A stretch of 64,000 bases of DNA from TC-15 sp034437275 (GCA_034437275.1 DAOTUD010000037.1:1-64000), one strand, 5' to 3'. Shown: positions 8,155-17,394, numbered from the stretch's first letter. Notes: generated by a model from the letters alone, not told the origin. Numbers and translations: made by a program.

Positions 8155-10323
8155 ATGGCAACAGTGACAGACACCAAAGCGGCACATAATGTTTTGGCTG
8201 AATTCGACTACGAGTGGCACCCGGTCGAAAAGGGATACGCCAACCGTACTTTACACATCGACCTGTCGACCAATACTATCAAGACCAAACCCGTTACTCA
8301 ACAGATGAAGGACGTCTTCACCGGCGGACGGGGCTTTTGCCTCAAGCTGCTGTGGGATGCGATCCAGGATACCACCAGATGGGACGATCCGGAAAACGAG
8401 ATCGTGATCGCCGGTGGCCCGATTGGCGGCATCACGTCCTACCCGGGATCGGGCAAATCGACAACGGTCACCATCTCACCGTTGACGCATTCGGTCATCG
8501 ACAGCAACGCCGGGGGGTACTTCGGGCCATATCTGAAATTTTCCGGCTTCGACGCGATGGAAATCCAGGGCATTGCTGATCGGGACGTAATCATCGTGAT
8601 CGACGGTGACAAAGGGCGCGTGACAATTGAGGAAACCCCACTGGAAGACATCGACACCCACCTGATCGGCAGCGAACTCACGCGGATGTATTCCGAGGGC
8701 GAGCGCGCGCAGCGCTATGTCTCGGTGGTGTCGTCCGGGCAAGGTGCGGAACATTCGCGCTACGCCGGGCTGAACTTGAGCTGGTACGACATGCGGCGTA
8801 AGGAAGTGCGCGTCAAACAGGCCGGGCGCGGCGGATCGGGCCGGGTCTTTCGCCACAAAGGGATCGTGGCGGTGGTCGTGCGCTACAGCGGCATGAAGGG
8901 CGACAGCAACAATCCCGTGAATATGGACCTGATCCGCAAAGCTGGGCAGCGCATGAACAAAGAGGTCGCCGAGAACGACCCCAAGCAGAACAATATGCGC
9001 AAGGTCGGGACCGGGCATCTCCCGCCGATTATGAATCACTTCGATCTGCTGCCGGTGCACAATTACCGCTACGGCACCCATCCTGATGCCCAGAATCTCG
9101 ATGTGTCGGTGTGGGAAGACCTGTACACGCAGGGTATGCCCGACGGCTGCTGGTACGGCTGCACGCTGTCGTGTGCGCATGGTGTGGACAATTTCGAGCT
9201 AAAGACCGGCCCCTACAAGGGCCAGCGCGTGCTGGTGGATGGGCCGGAATACGAGACTATCGCCGGGGAAGGGTCGAACATCGGCATCTTCGATCCGCTG
9301 GCGATCATCGAGATGAATTTCTACTGCGACACCTACGGCATCGACACGATCTCGTTTGCCAATTCGGTCGCGTTGGCGATGGAATGCTACGAGATGGGCA
9401 TCCTCACGCCGGAGATCACCGGCGGGCTGGAGCTGACCTGGGGCGACGCGGATGTGGCGCTCCAACTGCTGCACCAGGTCGCGCATGGCGAAGGCTTCGG
9501 CAAAGTACTGGGCCAGGGGGTGCGCTATATGAAGCAGTTGTTCATCGAGGAATACGGGGCCGACCCGGACCTGATGCAAGACATCGCGATGGAAGTCAAG
9601 GGCATGGAAATCTCCGAGTACATGACCAAAGAATCCCTGGCCCAGCAAGGCGGCTATGGGATGGCGCTGAAAGGCGCGCAGCACGACGAAGCCTGGCTGA
9701 TCTTCATGGACATGGTCAAGAACGAGCTGCCCACCTTCGAAGACAAGGCCGAAGCGCTACATTACTTCCCCATGTGGCGGACGTGGTTCAGCCTGCACGG
9801 GCTGTGCAAACTGCCCTGGAACGATGTTGTGCCCACTGACAACAGCGACACCGACGAACCGAACAAGGTCCCGGAGCACGTGGAGAACTACACCTGGATT
9901 TACGAGGGTCTGTCGGGCAAACCCACCACACCGGACGACCTGATCGCGCAGTCAGAGCGCGTGTACAACTTCCAGCGCATTTTCGCGCTGCGCCTGGGCT
10001 TTGGCACCCGCGAGCACGATTACCTGCCCCACCGGGCGATGGGGCCGGTGCTGCCCATCGAGTACGAATCGCGCCAGGAACGCTATGACAAGCAGTTGCA
10101 GGAGCAGGCGGGCATCGATCCGGCGGGGCTGAGCACCGAGGAGAAGCTCGCCAAGCTGCGCGCCTATCGCCAGGATCGCTACGAGCAGTTGATCAACGCG
10201 GTGTATGCGCGGCGCGGCTGGGACGATAACGGCATCCCCACGCTGGAAAAGATCAAGGAACTGGGGATCGACTTCCCGGAGGTGGTCGCACTGGTGAAGG
10301 AAAAGACCGGTAAGGACGCTTAG
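8155..10323 (+). CDS. Aldehyde:ferredoxin oxidoreductase family (tungstopterin) protein
   Basis: A 722-residue cytoplasmic enzyme of the AOR family, which oxidises aldehydes to acids with a tungsten bis-pyranopterin and one 4Fe-4S cluster, usually passing electrons to ferredoxin. The N-terminal domain shows FTGGRGF, AGGPIGG and the signature DSNAGGYFGPYLKFSGFDA. The cluster cysteines lie at 332, 336 and 340 (DGCWYGCTLSCAHG) with a fourth in SLHGLCKLPWN near residue 547. The spacing is Cx3Cx3C instead of the textbook Cx2Cx3C. It has its own promoter and terminator, so it is a single-gene unit. The substrate is not predictable; amino-acid-derived or purine-derived aldehydes are possibilities. 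Confidence 0.88.
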   Translation: MATVTDTKAAHNVLAEFDYEWHPVEKGYANRTLHIDLSTNTIKTKPVTQQMKDVFTGGRGFCLKLLWDAIQDTTRWDDPENEIVIAGGPIGGITSYPGSGKSTTVTISPLTHSVIDSNAGGYFGPYLKFSGFDAMEIQGIADRDVIIVIDGDKGRVTIEETPLEDIDTHLIGSELTRMYSEGERAQRYVSVVSSGQGAEHSRYAGLNLSWYDMRRKEVRVKQAGRGGSGRVFRHKGIVAVVVRYSGMKGDSNNPVNMDLIRKAGQRMNKEVAENDPKQNNMRKVGTGHLPPIMNHFDLLPVHNYRYGTHPDAQNLDVSVWEDLYTQGMPDGCWYGCTLSCAHGVDNFELKTGPYKGQRVLVDGPEYETIAGEGSNIGIFDPLAIIEMNFYCDTYGIDTISFANSVALAMECYEMGILTPEITGGLELTWGDADVALQLLHQVAHGEGFGKVLGQGVRYMKQLFIEEYGADPDLMQDIAMEVKGMEISEYMTKESLAQQGGYGMALKGAQHDEAWLIFMDMVKNELPTFEDKAEALHYFPMWRTWFSLHGLCKLPWNDVVPTDNSDTDEPNKVPEHVENYTWIYEGLSGKPTTPDDLIAQSERVYNFQRIFALRLGFGTREHDYLPHRAMGPVLPIEYESRQERYDKQLQEQAGIDPAGLSTEEKLAKLRAYRQDRYEQLINAVYARRGWDDNGIPTLEKIKELGIDFPEVVALVKEKTGKDA

Positions 10324-10333
10324 CTGAGCCGAC

Positions 10334-10370
10334 AAAGCGTGGCGATGTGAACATGTCGCCACGCTTTTTT
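10334..10370 (+). terminator. Rho-independent terminator after the AOR gene
   Basis: A perfect 12-bp stem (10334-10345 with 10356-10367), core gcgtggcga/tcgccacgc, is followed by a run of T. It lies immediately before the ribosome site of the next gene. Confidence 0.85.
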
Positions 10371-10387
10371 GCATGGAGGAGCACCCG

Positions 10388-11566
10388 ATGGGGACCTTGC
10401 AGTATGGTGTGATCGGAGCCGGGCGGCAGGGCGTCGCGACCGCCTACGACATGGTGGCACACGGTGGCGGCGCGCGCGTGATGCTGGCCGACCACGACGC
10501 CGCCATCGCCCAGCAGGCGGCAGACCGGATCAACCGGCTGGTGGGCCGCGAGGTGGCGACCTGGCAGCAGGTCGATGCGCGCGATGTCGACGCCATCGCC
10601 GCCACCGTGCAGGGCCTGGACGTGTTTTTGTGCGGTACGCCGTTCGCGTACATTCCCAATGCAACCGAAGCGGCCATCCGTGCCCAGGCGAGCATGGTGG
10701 ACTACGGCGGCCACACGCCAACCGTGCTCAACCAACTGGAACGCGATGCCGACGCCAAAGCGGCAGGCGTCGCGATTGTGCCGGACTGCGGCATGGGACC
10801 GGGCATGAACAACACCCTGGGCGCGTATGCGGTGGGACTGTTGGAAAACGAGGGCCTCACGCCGCGCGAAGTGTATCTGTGGGACGGCGGCCTGCCGCAG
10901 AACCCAGAGCCGCCCTGGAATTATCAATCCACCTTCAACATCAACGGGCTGACCAACGAATACTATGGGCAGGTCGCGTTTTTGCGCAGTGGGGGGATCG
11001 TCATGGTCGGCGCGTTTGAGGAGTTGGAACACCTGACATTCGACGGCGTGGGCGAACTGGAAGCCTTCACCACCACCGGTGGTACCAGCACCGCGCCTTA
11101 TACGTTCGAGGGCAAGCTGCAGGTCTACCAGAACAAGACCTGTCGCTGGCCGGGGCACTTCGCACAGTTCAAAGCGTTTCAGCAGCTTGGCCTGTTCGAG
11201 CTGGAACCCATCGACGTGAACGGGCAGCGCATCGTGCCACGTGATGTGTTCCATGCCCTGCTGGAGCCGAAGATCACGGCCCCGGTCATCAAAGACGTGT
11301 GCGTGATGCGGGCGAAGGGCGTCGGCCTGGATGCCGACGGGCACCAGCGCGCAGTGATCATCGACCTGGTGGATTATTACGATGAGGCGACCGGCTTCAC
11401 CGCGATGGAGCGCATCACCGGCTGGCACGCGGGGATCATGGCGGAGTTCATCGCGCACGGTGTGGTCCAGCCCGGTAGCTGGCCGATGGAGACTGCCGTG
11501 CCCGCATCGACGTTTATGGACGTCGTGCGCGCCCGCGGCTTTGATGTGACGGTGCGCTGGGAGTAA
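10388..11566 (+). CDS. Saccharopine/L-lysine dehydrogenase-like oxidoreductase
   Basis: A 392-residue NAD(P)-dependent protein. A Rossmann motif VIGAGRQGVATA opens it, and the middle contains the saccharopine-dehydrogenase family blocks MVDYGGH and PDCGMGPGMNN. Relatives include saccharopine dehydrogenases and the L-lysine 6-dehydrogenases that deaminate lysine. The start is set at 10388 because GGAGG at 10375-10379 lies 8 nt before it; the ATG at 10373 overlaps that site. It follows the AOR terminator, so it needs its own promoter or read-through. A bidirectional terminator closes it at 11600-11627. The exact amino-acid substrate is unknown. Confidence 0.8.
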   Translation: MGTLQYGVIGAGRQGVATAYDMVAHGGGARVMLADHDAAIAQQAADRINRLVGREVATWQQVDARDVDAIAATVQGLDVFLCGTPFAYIPNATEAAIRAQASMVDYGGHTPTVLNQLERDADAKAAGVAIVPDCGMGPGMNNTLGAYAVGLLENEGLTPREVYLWDGGLPQNPEPPWNYQSTFNINGLTNEYYGQVAFLRSGGIVMVGAFEELEHLTFDGVGELEAFTTTGGTSTAPYTFEGKLQVYQNKTCRWPGHFAQFKAFQQLGLFELEPIDVNGQRIVPRDVFHALLEPKITAPVIKDVCVMRAKGVGLDADGHQRAVIIDLVDYYDEATGFTAMERITGWHAGIMAEFIAHGVVQPGSWPMETAVPASTFMDVVRARGFDVTVRWE

Positions 11567-11599
11567 CACGACCTCACAATCAAAACCTGTATAGATCAC

Positions 11600-11627
11600 A
11601 AAAAGCAGGCCGCGCAGCCTGCTTTTT
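11600..11627. terminator. Bidirectional terminator between dehydrogenase gene and tRNA-Phe
   Basis: The stem aaaaagcaggc (11600-11610) is perfectly complementary to gcctgcttttt (11617-11627). A-run and T-run flank both sides, so it can stop transcription from the dehydrogenase gene and from the opposing tRNA. Confidence 0.85.
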
Positions 11628-11633
11628 GATGAG

Positions 11634-11706
11634 TGCCGAGGACCAGACTTGAACTGGTGACCCCCTGATTTTCAGTCAAGTGCTCTACCAACTGAGCTAC
11701 CTCGGC
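11634..11706 (-). tRNA. tRNA-Phe (GAA)
   Basis: The minus strand folds as a 73-nt cloverleaf. The acceptor stem GCCGAGG pairs with CCTCGGC, the D arm contains AGCTCAGTTGGTAGAGC, and the anticodon loop CTGAAAA gives anticodon GAA. The T arm CCAGTTCAAGTCTGG has the expected GTTCAAG loop. The discriminator base is A and CCA is not encoded. Confidence 0.97.
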
Positions 11707-11717
11707 TAACGACGCCT

Positions 11718-11745
11718 ATTGTAGCGCGTTTTTTGTCTATGTCAA
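11718..11745 (-). promoter_or_regulatory. Promoter of tRNA-Phe
   Basis: On the minus strand a perfect TTGACA (11745-11740) is followed after 16 nt by TACAAT (11723-11718), 11 nt before the mature tRNA 5' end. Near-consensus sigma-70 promoter. Confidence 0.75.
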
Positions 11746-11808
11746 CGGGAAAATTTCTCTCATCATACACTAACGGCTGTCAGCAGGCCGTTTTGCTACG
11801 ATCTAGGC

Positions 11809-12261
11809 ATGGTAACCAAAACGTTCGAACACCAATCGACCATCGCGGCCTCAGTGGAGCAACTAATGGCATTCCACGAGGACCCGCACGCACTGGCAGT
11901 CCTGACCATGCCGCCGACGTTTGTCCAGGTGCTGCGCGATGAGCGCATCTCGCTCACGGCGGGCGAGATCGAGTTTAAGCTGTGGATGGGGCCGTGGCCG
12001 GTGCGCTGGCTGGCGCGGCACGAACCCGGCCCGACCGATGCGTCGTTCACGGACCGAATGCTGCGCGGGCCGATGGCAGAGTGGGTCCACCAGCACATTT
12101 TCGAGCCGGTCGACGAAGGCGTGCGGCTGATCGACCGCATCACCTTCGCGCATCCGCCGGGCGTGCGCGGCTGGCTGACGCGGCTGGTTTTTGACGGCTT
12201 GCCGCTGCGGGTGCTGTTCATGTACCGGCATTGGCGCACCAAACGGGCGGTGAAAACATGA
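11809..12261 (+). CDS. SRPBCC (START-like) ligand-binding domain protein
   Basis: A 150-residue soluble protein beginning FEHQSTIAASVEQLMAFHEDP, the typical first strand and helix of SRPBCC proteins, and ending in the long C-terminal helix (RWLTRLVFDGLPLRVLFMYR region). Such proteins bind hydrophobic ligands such as lipids or carotenoids. The gene overlaps the following CrtI-like gene by ATGA and precedes a photolyase gene; this three-gene order recurs in light-response clusters of pigmented and non-pigmented bacteria. The first codons are AT-rich relative to the rest. Ligand unknown. Confidence 0.8.
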   Translation: MVTKTFEHQSTIAASVEQLMAFHEDPHALAVLTMPPTFVQVLRDERISLTAGEIEFKLWMGPWPVRWLARHEPGPTDASFTDRMLRGPMAEWVHQHIFEPVDEGVRLIDRITFAHPPGVRGWLTRLVFDGLPLRVLFMYRHWRTKRAVKT

Positions 12262-13787
12262 GCGAACACAATAGAATCGTGGTAATCGGCGCTGGTGTTG
12301 GCGGCCTGACCACCGCCGTGCTGCTGGCCGAAGCAGGCCATGCCGTCACCGTCCTGGAAGCCAGCCCCTATCCTGGGGGCTGCGCCGGGACGTTCTACCA
12401 CAAGGGCTATCGTTTCGAGGCCGGGGCGACGCTGGCGGGCGGCTTCCAGCCGGGCGGACCACATGCCATCCTTGGCGAGCGCCTGGACATTGACTGGCCG
12501 GTGCGCCCTGCCGACCCGGCGTGGATCGTGCATCTGCCGGACCGCGCGGTGACGCTGTCCCAGAACGGCGATGATGTGCTGCGCCAGTTCCCTGGCACCG
12601 AGCGCTTCTGGCAGCAGCAGACGCAGATCGCCGACCAGGGCTGGGCGCTGGCCGCGCAGGGGTTGCCCTGGCCGCCGGCCAGCCCGGCGGAGTGGCTCCA
12701 GTTGGCGCGGATCGGGCTGGCCAATTTTCCGCAGGATGTGCGGCTGATCCCGTATGCGTTCCGCACCGTGCAGGGGTGGTTGCACCACCTGGGCCTGGAC
12801 CGTGACCCGGCCTTCGTCCGCTTTATCGACGCCCAACTGCTGATCTCGGCGCAGACGGTCGCCGCGAAAGCCAACGCCCTCTACAGCGCCACCGCGCTCG
12901 ACCTGCCGCGCCAGGGTGTGCAGCACGTCACCGGCGGCATCGGCACACTGGCCGAGACGCTGGCCGCGAAGGTGAAGGACCTCGGCGGGCAGGTGTTGTA
13001 CAAGCACAAAGTGACGAAGGTCGACGTTGAGCAGGGGCGCATCACCGGCGTGCACACCAAACAGGGACGCCGCCCCGGCGAGCATTTCGCCTGTGATTTC
13101 GCTGTCGCCAACCTGACGCCCTGGTCGCTCGACAACCTGCTCGGCGACGCGAGTCCGCCCCGGCTGCGACGCGAGGTACAGCAGCGGGATGTGGGCTGGG
13201 GCGCGTTCGTGCTGTACCTGGGCCTGAACGACGACAAACTGCCCCGCGATCTGCCCGGCCACCACCAGATCATTACAACGATGGACGGGCCGCTGGGCGA
13301 AGGGCGCAGCATATTCCTCTCGCTGTCGCCGCGCGGGGATGGCTCGCGCGCACCGGACGGTCACCGCGCCGCCACCGTCACCACGCACACCGCCATTCAG
13401 CCCTGGTGGGAACTGCTGGAAAACGACGAGGAAGCTTACCGGACGCGCCGGGCCGAGTACACCGAAACGATCCTGGCCGCCATCAATAATGTTATCCCCG
13501 GCTTTCGTGAGGGGCTGGCGCTGGTCATAGACGGCACACCGATTACGTACGACACCTGGACGCATCGTCACCTGGGGATGGTCGGTGGCTTCCCGCAGGT
13601 CTCGCTGTTCAAGGCGCGCGGACCGCGCACCGGCCTGCCGAATGTGCGCCTTGTCGGCGATTCGATCTTCCCCGGCCAGTCAACGGCGGGAGTCACGGCG
13701 GGGGCGATGCGCGTCGCGGCGGATGTGCTGCGCGCGCTGCCACGTCCTGCCGCCCGCAGTGTGTACCAGCCTCAGACCACCAGATAG
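12258..13787 (+). CDS. FAD-dependent oxidoreductase, phytoene desaturase/CrtISO-like
   Basis: A 509-residue flavoprotein. The ATG at 12258 overlaps the previous stop and puts the dinucleotide-binding motif VVIGAGVGGLTTAVLLAEAG directly at the N-terminus, followed by EASPYPGG. Near the C-terminus GLPNVRLVGDSIFPGQ matches the second FAD contact of the CrtI/amine-oxidase family. Relatives include phytoene desaturases, carotene isomerases and retinol saturase-like enzymes. No phytoene synthase or other crt gene is in view, so the substrate may be another polyene or quinone. It lies between the SRPBCC and photolyase genes and is translationally coupled to the former. Confidence 0.82.
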   Translation: MSEHNRIVVIGAGVGGLTTAVLLAEAGHAVTVLEASPYPGGCAGTFYHKGYRFEAGATLAGGFQPGGPHAILGERLDIDWPVRPADPAWIVHLPDRAVTLSQNGDDVLRQFPGTERFWQQQTQIADQGWALAAQGLPWPPASPAEWLQLARIGLANFPQDVRLIPYAFRTVQGWLHHLGLDRDPAFVRFIDAQLLISAQTVAAKANALYSATALDLPRQGVQHVTGGIGTLAETLAAKVKDLGGQVLYKHKVTKVDVEQGRITGVHTKQGRRPGEHFACDFAVANLTPWSLDNLLGDASPPRLRREVQQRDVGWGAFVLYLGLNDDKLPRDLPGHHQIITTMDGPLGEGRSIFLSLSPRGDGSRAPDGHRAATVTTHTAIQPWWELLENDEEAYRTRRAEYTETILAAINNVIPGFREGLALVIDGTPITYDTWTHRHLGMVGGFPQVSLFKARGPRTGLPNVRLVGDSIFPGQSTAGVTAGAMRVAADVLRALPRPAARSVYQPQTTR

Positions 13788-13795
13788 GAGGCAAT

Positions 13796-15217
13796 ATGCC
13801 AGTTATTCATTGGTTCCGCCGTGACTTACGGCTGGCGGACAACGTCGCGCTTCATGCGGCAGCAGAGAGCGGCGAAGAGATCGTGCCGTTGTTCGTGTTT
13901 GATCCAGCCATCCTGAACAGTCTACGCACGGGCGCGCCACGTCTGGCGTTTATGCTCAATGTTCTCCGATCGTTGGATGCTGACCTGCGCGAAGGAGGCA
14001 GTCGGCTGGTGATCCGGCACGGCGATCCGGCCCTGGTGGTGCCGCAGATCGTATCGCGCATCGAAGCCAGCGCAGTCTACGCCAACCGCGACTACTCGCC
14101 GTTCGCCCGCCGCCGTGATGACCGGGTGGCGACGGCGCTGCCGGTGCCGCTGCACAGCTTCGATGATGCGGTGCTGCGCGCGCCGGGCACCGTCATGAAG
14201 CAGGACGGCGATCCCTATACGGTCTACACGCCTTTTAAGAACCGCTGGCGGTCGCAGCCGGCCCCGCTGAGGCCGGTTGATGCTGGGGTGACGGCGCAGT
14301 TCGCCCCGGCCTCGACCCTGCCGGACTTGCAGCCGCTGCCAGAGCTGACCGATCTCGCCTTTGGCCCCACCATCGACGTTCCCGCCGCCAGCGAAACGCT
14401 CGCCCAGTACCGTCTGGGGCAGTTCACCGAACAGGTCATCTACCGGTATAACAACACACGCAACGCGCTGGTGAGCGATCCCTTTGCGAGTGATCCCCCA
14501 GTGGGAACGTCCTATCTCTCACCGTATTTTCGCTTGGGGTTGATCTCGCCCCGACAGGCGTACTGGGCAGGCCAGGATGCGCTGGAACAGGCGCCGGATC
14601 AAGAGGGGCGCAAATCGGTCACAACCTGGGTCAACGAGTTGATCTGGCGTGAGTTCTACATGCACATCCTGTACCACTTCCCGCACGTCGACCGGGGCAA
14701 CTTCCGTACGGAATACAATGCGCTGCAATGGCGCGAGGCTCCGGACGAATTGGCAGCGTGGAAAGAGGGGCGAACCGGCTACCCGGTCGTGGACGCGGCC
14801 ATGCGCCAGCTGCGGCAGATTGGGTGGATGCCCAACCGCGCCCGCATGATCGTCGCCAGTTTTCTCACGAAAGATCTGCTGCTCCACTGGCGGGTGGGCG
14901 AGCTGCACTTTATGCAGTGGCTGATCGACGGCGACCCCGCCGCCAATAACGGGGGCTGGCAGTGGGCTGCCGGCACCGGCACAGATGCTCAGCCGTATTT
15001 CCGCATCTTTAACCCGGTATCGCAGTCTGAGAAACACGACCCAAAAGGGGCCTACATTCGCCGCTGGGTGCCGGAACTGCGTGACGTTCCTGCCCCTGCG
15101 ATCCATGCGCCCTGGGAAATGGCGAATCCGCCCGCTGGTTATCTCCTGCCGATGGTCGATCATGCCCTGGCGCGTGAGCGCACGCTGCGCGCGCACAAAG
15201 CGATCAAGGATCGCTGA
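13796..15217 (+). CDS. phrB: Deoxyribodipyrimidine photolyase (CPD photolyase, class I)
   Basis: Repairs UV pyrimidine dimers using blue light and FADH-. At 473 residues it is full length. The N-terminal antenna-binding domain begins VIHWFRRDLRLADN. The FAD domain shows TWVNELIWREFY, GYPVVDAAMRQLRQIGWMPN, and the family block NNGGWQWAAGTGTDAQPYFR with the conserved tryptophan. AGGAGG lies 6 nt upstream of the ATG. It is 8 bp after the CrtI-like gene, so it shares that operon; a weak terminator hairpin follows. Confidence 0.96.
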   Translation: MPVIHWFRRDLRLADNVALHAAAESGEEIVPLFVFDPAILNSLRTGAPRLAFMLNVLRSLDADLREGGSRLVIRHGDPALVVPQIVSRIEASAVYANRDYSPFARRRDDRVATALPVPLHSFDDAVLRAPGTVMKQDGDPYTVYTPFKNRWRSQPAPLRPVDAGVTAQFAPASTLPDLQPLPELTDLAFGPTIDVPAASETLAQYRLGQFTEQVIYRYNNTRNALVSDPFASDPPVGTSYLSPYFRLGLISPRQAYWAGQDALEQAPDQEGRKSVTTWVNELIWREFYMHILYHFPHVDRGNFRTEYNALQWREAPDELAAWKEGRTGYPVVDAAMRQLRQIGWMPNRARMIVASFLTKDLLLHWRVGELHFMQWLIDGDPAANNGGWQWAAGTGTDAQPYFRIFNPVSQSEKHDPKGAYIRRWVPELRDVPAPAIHAPWEMANPPAGYLLPMVDHALARERTLRAHKAIKDR

Positions 15218-15225
15218 AACAAAAA

Positions 15226-15250
15226 AGGGGCCGCCAAAGCCCCTGATTTT
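15226..15250 (+). terminator. Weak terminator after photolyase gene
   Basis: The stem aggggc (15226-15231) pairs with gcccct (15239-15244), followed by gattttac. The T run is interrupted, so termination may be partial. Confidence 0.5.
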
Positions 15251-15455
15251 ACGCCTGGATAATGCCTGTCGACGGATCGCGACACTGCGCGCGGTGGGTC
15301 ACCGCCATGTGCCCGATCCGGTCATCCTCGCAATCCAGGCCGCCGAAGCGCATCAGGCCGGGGTCGCGTTCTACCACGGCCACCAGGACACCTGGCTGGC
15401 CGATTTCATCCCGCCGGAGTTTATAGCCCCCCTTGATTCGTATGTTATAATCCAA
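15249..15455 (-). CDS. Possible small protein (68 aa, TTG start)
   Basis: A minus-strand frame fills most of the gap between the photolyase and radical SAM genes. Its product (KLRRDEIGQPGVLV.. then RFGGLDCEDDRIGHMAVTHR) looks protein-like, and first codon positions are G-rich as in neighbouring real genes. Against it: the only in-frame start is TTG and no Shine-Dalgarno precedes that codon, although AAGGGGGG occurs a few codons in. No family recognised; it may be a short remnant. Confidence 0.3.
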   Translation of the reverse strand: MDYNIRIKGGYKLRRDEIGQPGVLVAVVERDPGLMRFGGLDCEDDRIGHMAVTHRAQCRDPSTGIIQA

Positions 15456-15501
15456 TATTCTAAATCGGGATCGTCATAATTGAGAGAGGCGACATTGCAC
15501 T

Positions 15502-17394
15502 ATGCATCCAACCCCTGACCAGATTGAGCAAATCTTAGACCGCGTCTTGTGGCGCGTGGAACGACCGGGACGCTACATCGGCGGCGAGTACAACAGCCTC
15601 GCCAAGGACTGGGACGCGGTGTCCTTCCGCGCCGTGTTCGCGTTCCCCGACATTTACGACCTGGGGATGTCCAACCTGGGCTGGATGATCCTGTATGGCA
15701 TCCTCAACGACCGGCCCGACATGTTCGCCGACCGGGTGTTCAGCCCGTGGGTCGATATGGAAGCCGTGATGCGCGACGAAAACCTGCCGCTGTACGGGTT
15801 GGAGAGCAAGCACGCGGTGCACGACTTCGATCTGCTGGCGATCAGCCTGCCCTACGAGCAGTTGTATACCAACACGCTGAATCTGCTCGACCTGGCGGGG
15901 CTGCCGGTACGCAGCCTGGAGCGCGATGCCAGCTATCCGCTGGTCATCGCCGGGGGACACGCCTGCTATAACCCGGAGCCAATGGCCGCCTTCATCGATG
16001 CGTTTGTGATCGGCGAGGGCGAAGACGCCATGCTGGAGATCACGCAAACGCTCCAGGCGCTGGCGGGCGCAACGCGCGCGGCGCAGCTTCGCGCGCTGGC
16101 GCAGCTTGAGGGCGTGTACGTACCGCGCTTCTATGACGTGGACTACCACGCCGACGGCACAATTCACCAGGTGACGCCCAACCACCCGGACGCACCGCCG
16201 CAAGTGCGCAAGCGTATCGTGCCGGAACTGCCCGCACCGTTCACGCGTTTTCTGGTGCCACATGTGAACACCGTCCACAACCGCGCTCCGATCGAGATCA
16301 TGCGCGGCTGTACGCGCGGCTGCCGCTTTTGCCATGCCGGGATGGTCACCCGCCCGGTGCGCGAGCGCCCGGTCGAGGACGTACTGGCGGCTGCCGAAGC
16401 CATTGTGCGCAATACGGGCTTTGAGGAACTCGGCCTGCTGAGCCTGTCGTCCTCAGATTACACGCCGGTGCAGGAACTGGTCGAAGCCATTGGCGAGCGC
16501 TTCGCCGACCGGCAGCTCAGCGTCGGGCTGCCCAGCCTGCGCATCGAGTCGGTCAGCGTCGACCTGATGGATGCGCTGGGCGATGCGCGACGCGGCGGGT
16601 TTACCTTCGCGCCCGAGGCCGCCACCGAAAAAATGCGCAACATCATCAACAAGGGCATCCCCGACGAGCAACTGCTCTCGACGGCGCGGGATGTGTACGC
16701 GCGCGGCTGGCGCACGATCAAGCTGTATTTCATGATCGGCCACCCGCAGGAAACCCTGGAGGATGTGCAGGCGATCATCGATCTGGCGCAGGCCGTGCTG
16801 GCCGAAGGCCGCAAGGTGCACGGCCATAAAGCGAAGGTCAACATTGGGGTGAGCACGTTTGTGCCCAAACCGCACACGCCCTTCCAGTGGGTGGCGCTCG
16901 ACAGCGAGGACCAGATTCGCGCCAAACAAGACCTGCTGAAGCGCGGGCTGCGCGGGCGGGGGCTGAATTTGCGCTGGAACCAGCTAGAGGAAACGCAGCT
17001 GGAAGCATTCTTGAGCCGGGGGGATCGCCGCCTGGGGGCTGTGATCGAGCGCGCCTGGGAACTCGGCACGCGCTTCGACGGCTGGCAGGAGCACTACAAT
17101 CACGCCGCGTGGCAGCAAGCCTTCGCCGAGCACGACGCGGACGCCGGGTTCTACACGCACCGTCCGCGTGCGCTGGATGAGGTGTTCCCCTGGGACCACA
17201 TCAATATCGGGGTGAAGAAGTCTTTTTTGGCCCAGGATTACGCGATGGCCCAACGCGGCGAACTACGCGAGGACTGCCGCCACCAGTGTTATGCGTGCGG
17301 CATCTTGCCAGTGTTCCGCGAGATGCGGATGCACACCCCGCCGGACGCCTGGAAGTGTCCGCCAGTGGTACCCCGTCACCAGCGCGGCCAGTGA
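15502..17394 (+). CDS. B12-binding-like radical SAM protein, TIGR03960 type
   Basis: A 630-residue protein. The N-terminal half has the layout of a cobalamin-binding-like domain (YIGGEYNSLAKDWD, FPDIYDLGMSNLGW, then IAGGHACYNPEP and DAFVIGEGED). The radical SAM cluster is C270, C274 and C277 in RGCTRGCRFCHAG, followed by FTFAPEAATEKMRNIINKG. The C-terminus has the extra Cys pair CRHQCYACGI characteristic of this family. Relatives are usually next to a TIGR03936-type protein and ribonuclease G; neither is here. The function of the family is not settled, though a role in RNA modification has been suggested. A TATAAT box lies at 15446-15451, about 50 bp before the start. Confidence 0.88.
   Translation: MHPTPDQIEQILDRVLWRVERPGRYIGGEYNSLAKDWDAVSFRAVFAFPDIYDLGMSNLGWMILYGILNDRPDMFADRVFSPWVDMEAVMRDENLPLYGLESKHAVHDFDLLAISLPYEQLYTNTLNLLDLAGLPVRSLERDASYPLVIAGGHACYNPEPMAAFIDAFVIGEGEDAMLEITQTLQALAGATRAAQLRALAQLEGVYVPRFYDVDYHADGTIHQVTPNHPDAPPQVRKRIVPELPAPFTRFLVPHVNTVHNRAPIEIMRGCTRGCRFCHAGMVTRPVRERPVEDVLAAAEAIVRNTGFEELGLLSLSSSDYTPVQELVEAIGERFADRQLSVGLPSLRIESVSVDLMDALGDARRGGFTFAPEAATEKMRNIINKGIPDEQLLSTARDVYARGWRTIKLYFMIGHPQETLEDVQAIIDLAQAVLAEGRKVHGHKAKVNIGVSTFVPKPHTPFQWVALDSEDQIRAKQDLLKRGLRGRGLNLRWNQLEETQLEAFLSRGDRRLGAVIERAWELGTRFDGWQEHYNHAAWQQAFAEHDADAGFYTHRPRALDEVFPWDHINIGVKKSFLAQDYAMAQRGELREDCRHQCYACGILPVFREMRMHTPPDAWKCPPVVPRHQRGQ

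Noticed and set aside
11771..11796. Hairpin aacggc...gccgtttt upstream of the SRPBCC gene as a terminator
   Set aside because: The stem is only about 6 bp, there is no upstream plus-strand gene left to terminate, and it more likely lies in a promoter or leader region.
11796..13571. A 591-codon minus-strand frame opposite the SRPBCC and CrtI-like genes
   Set aside because: It crosses the boundary of two overlapping real genes and its product is a biased shadow sequence.
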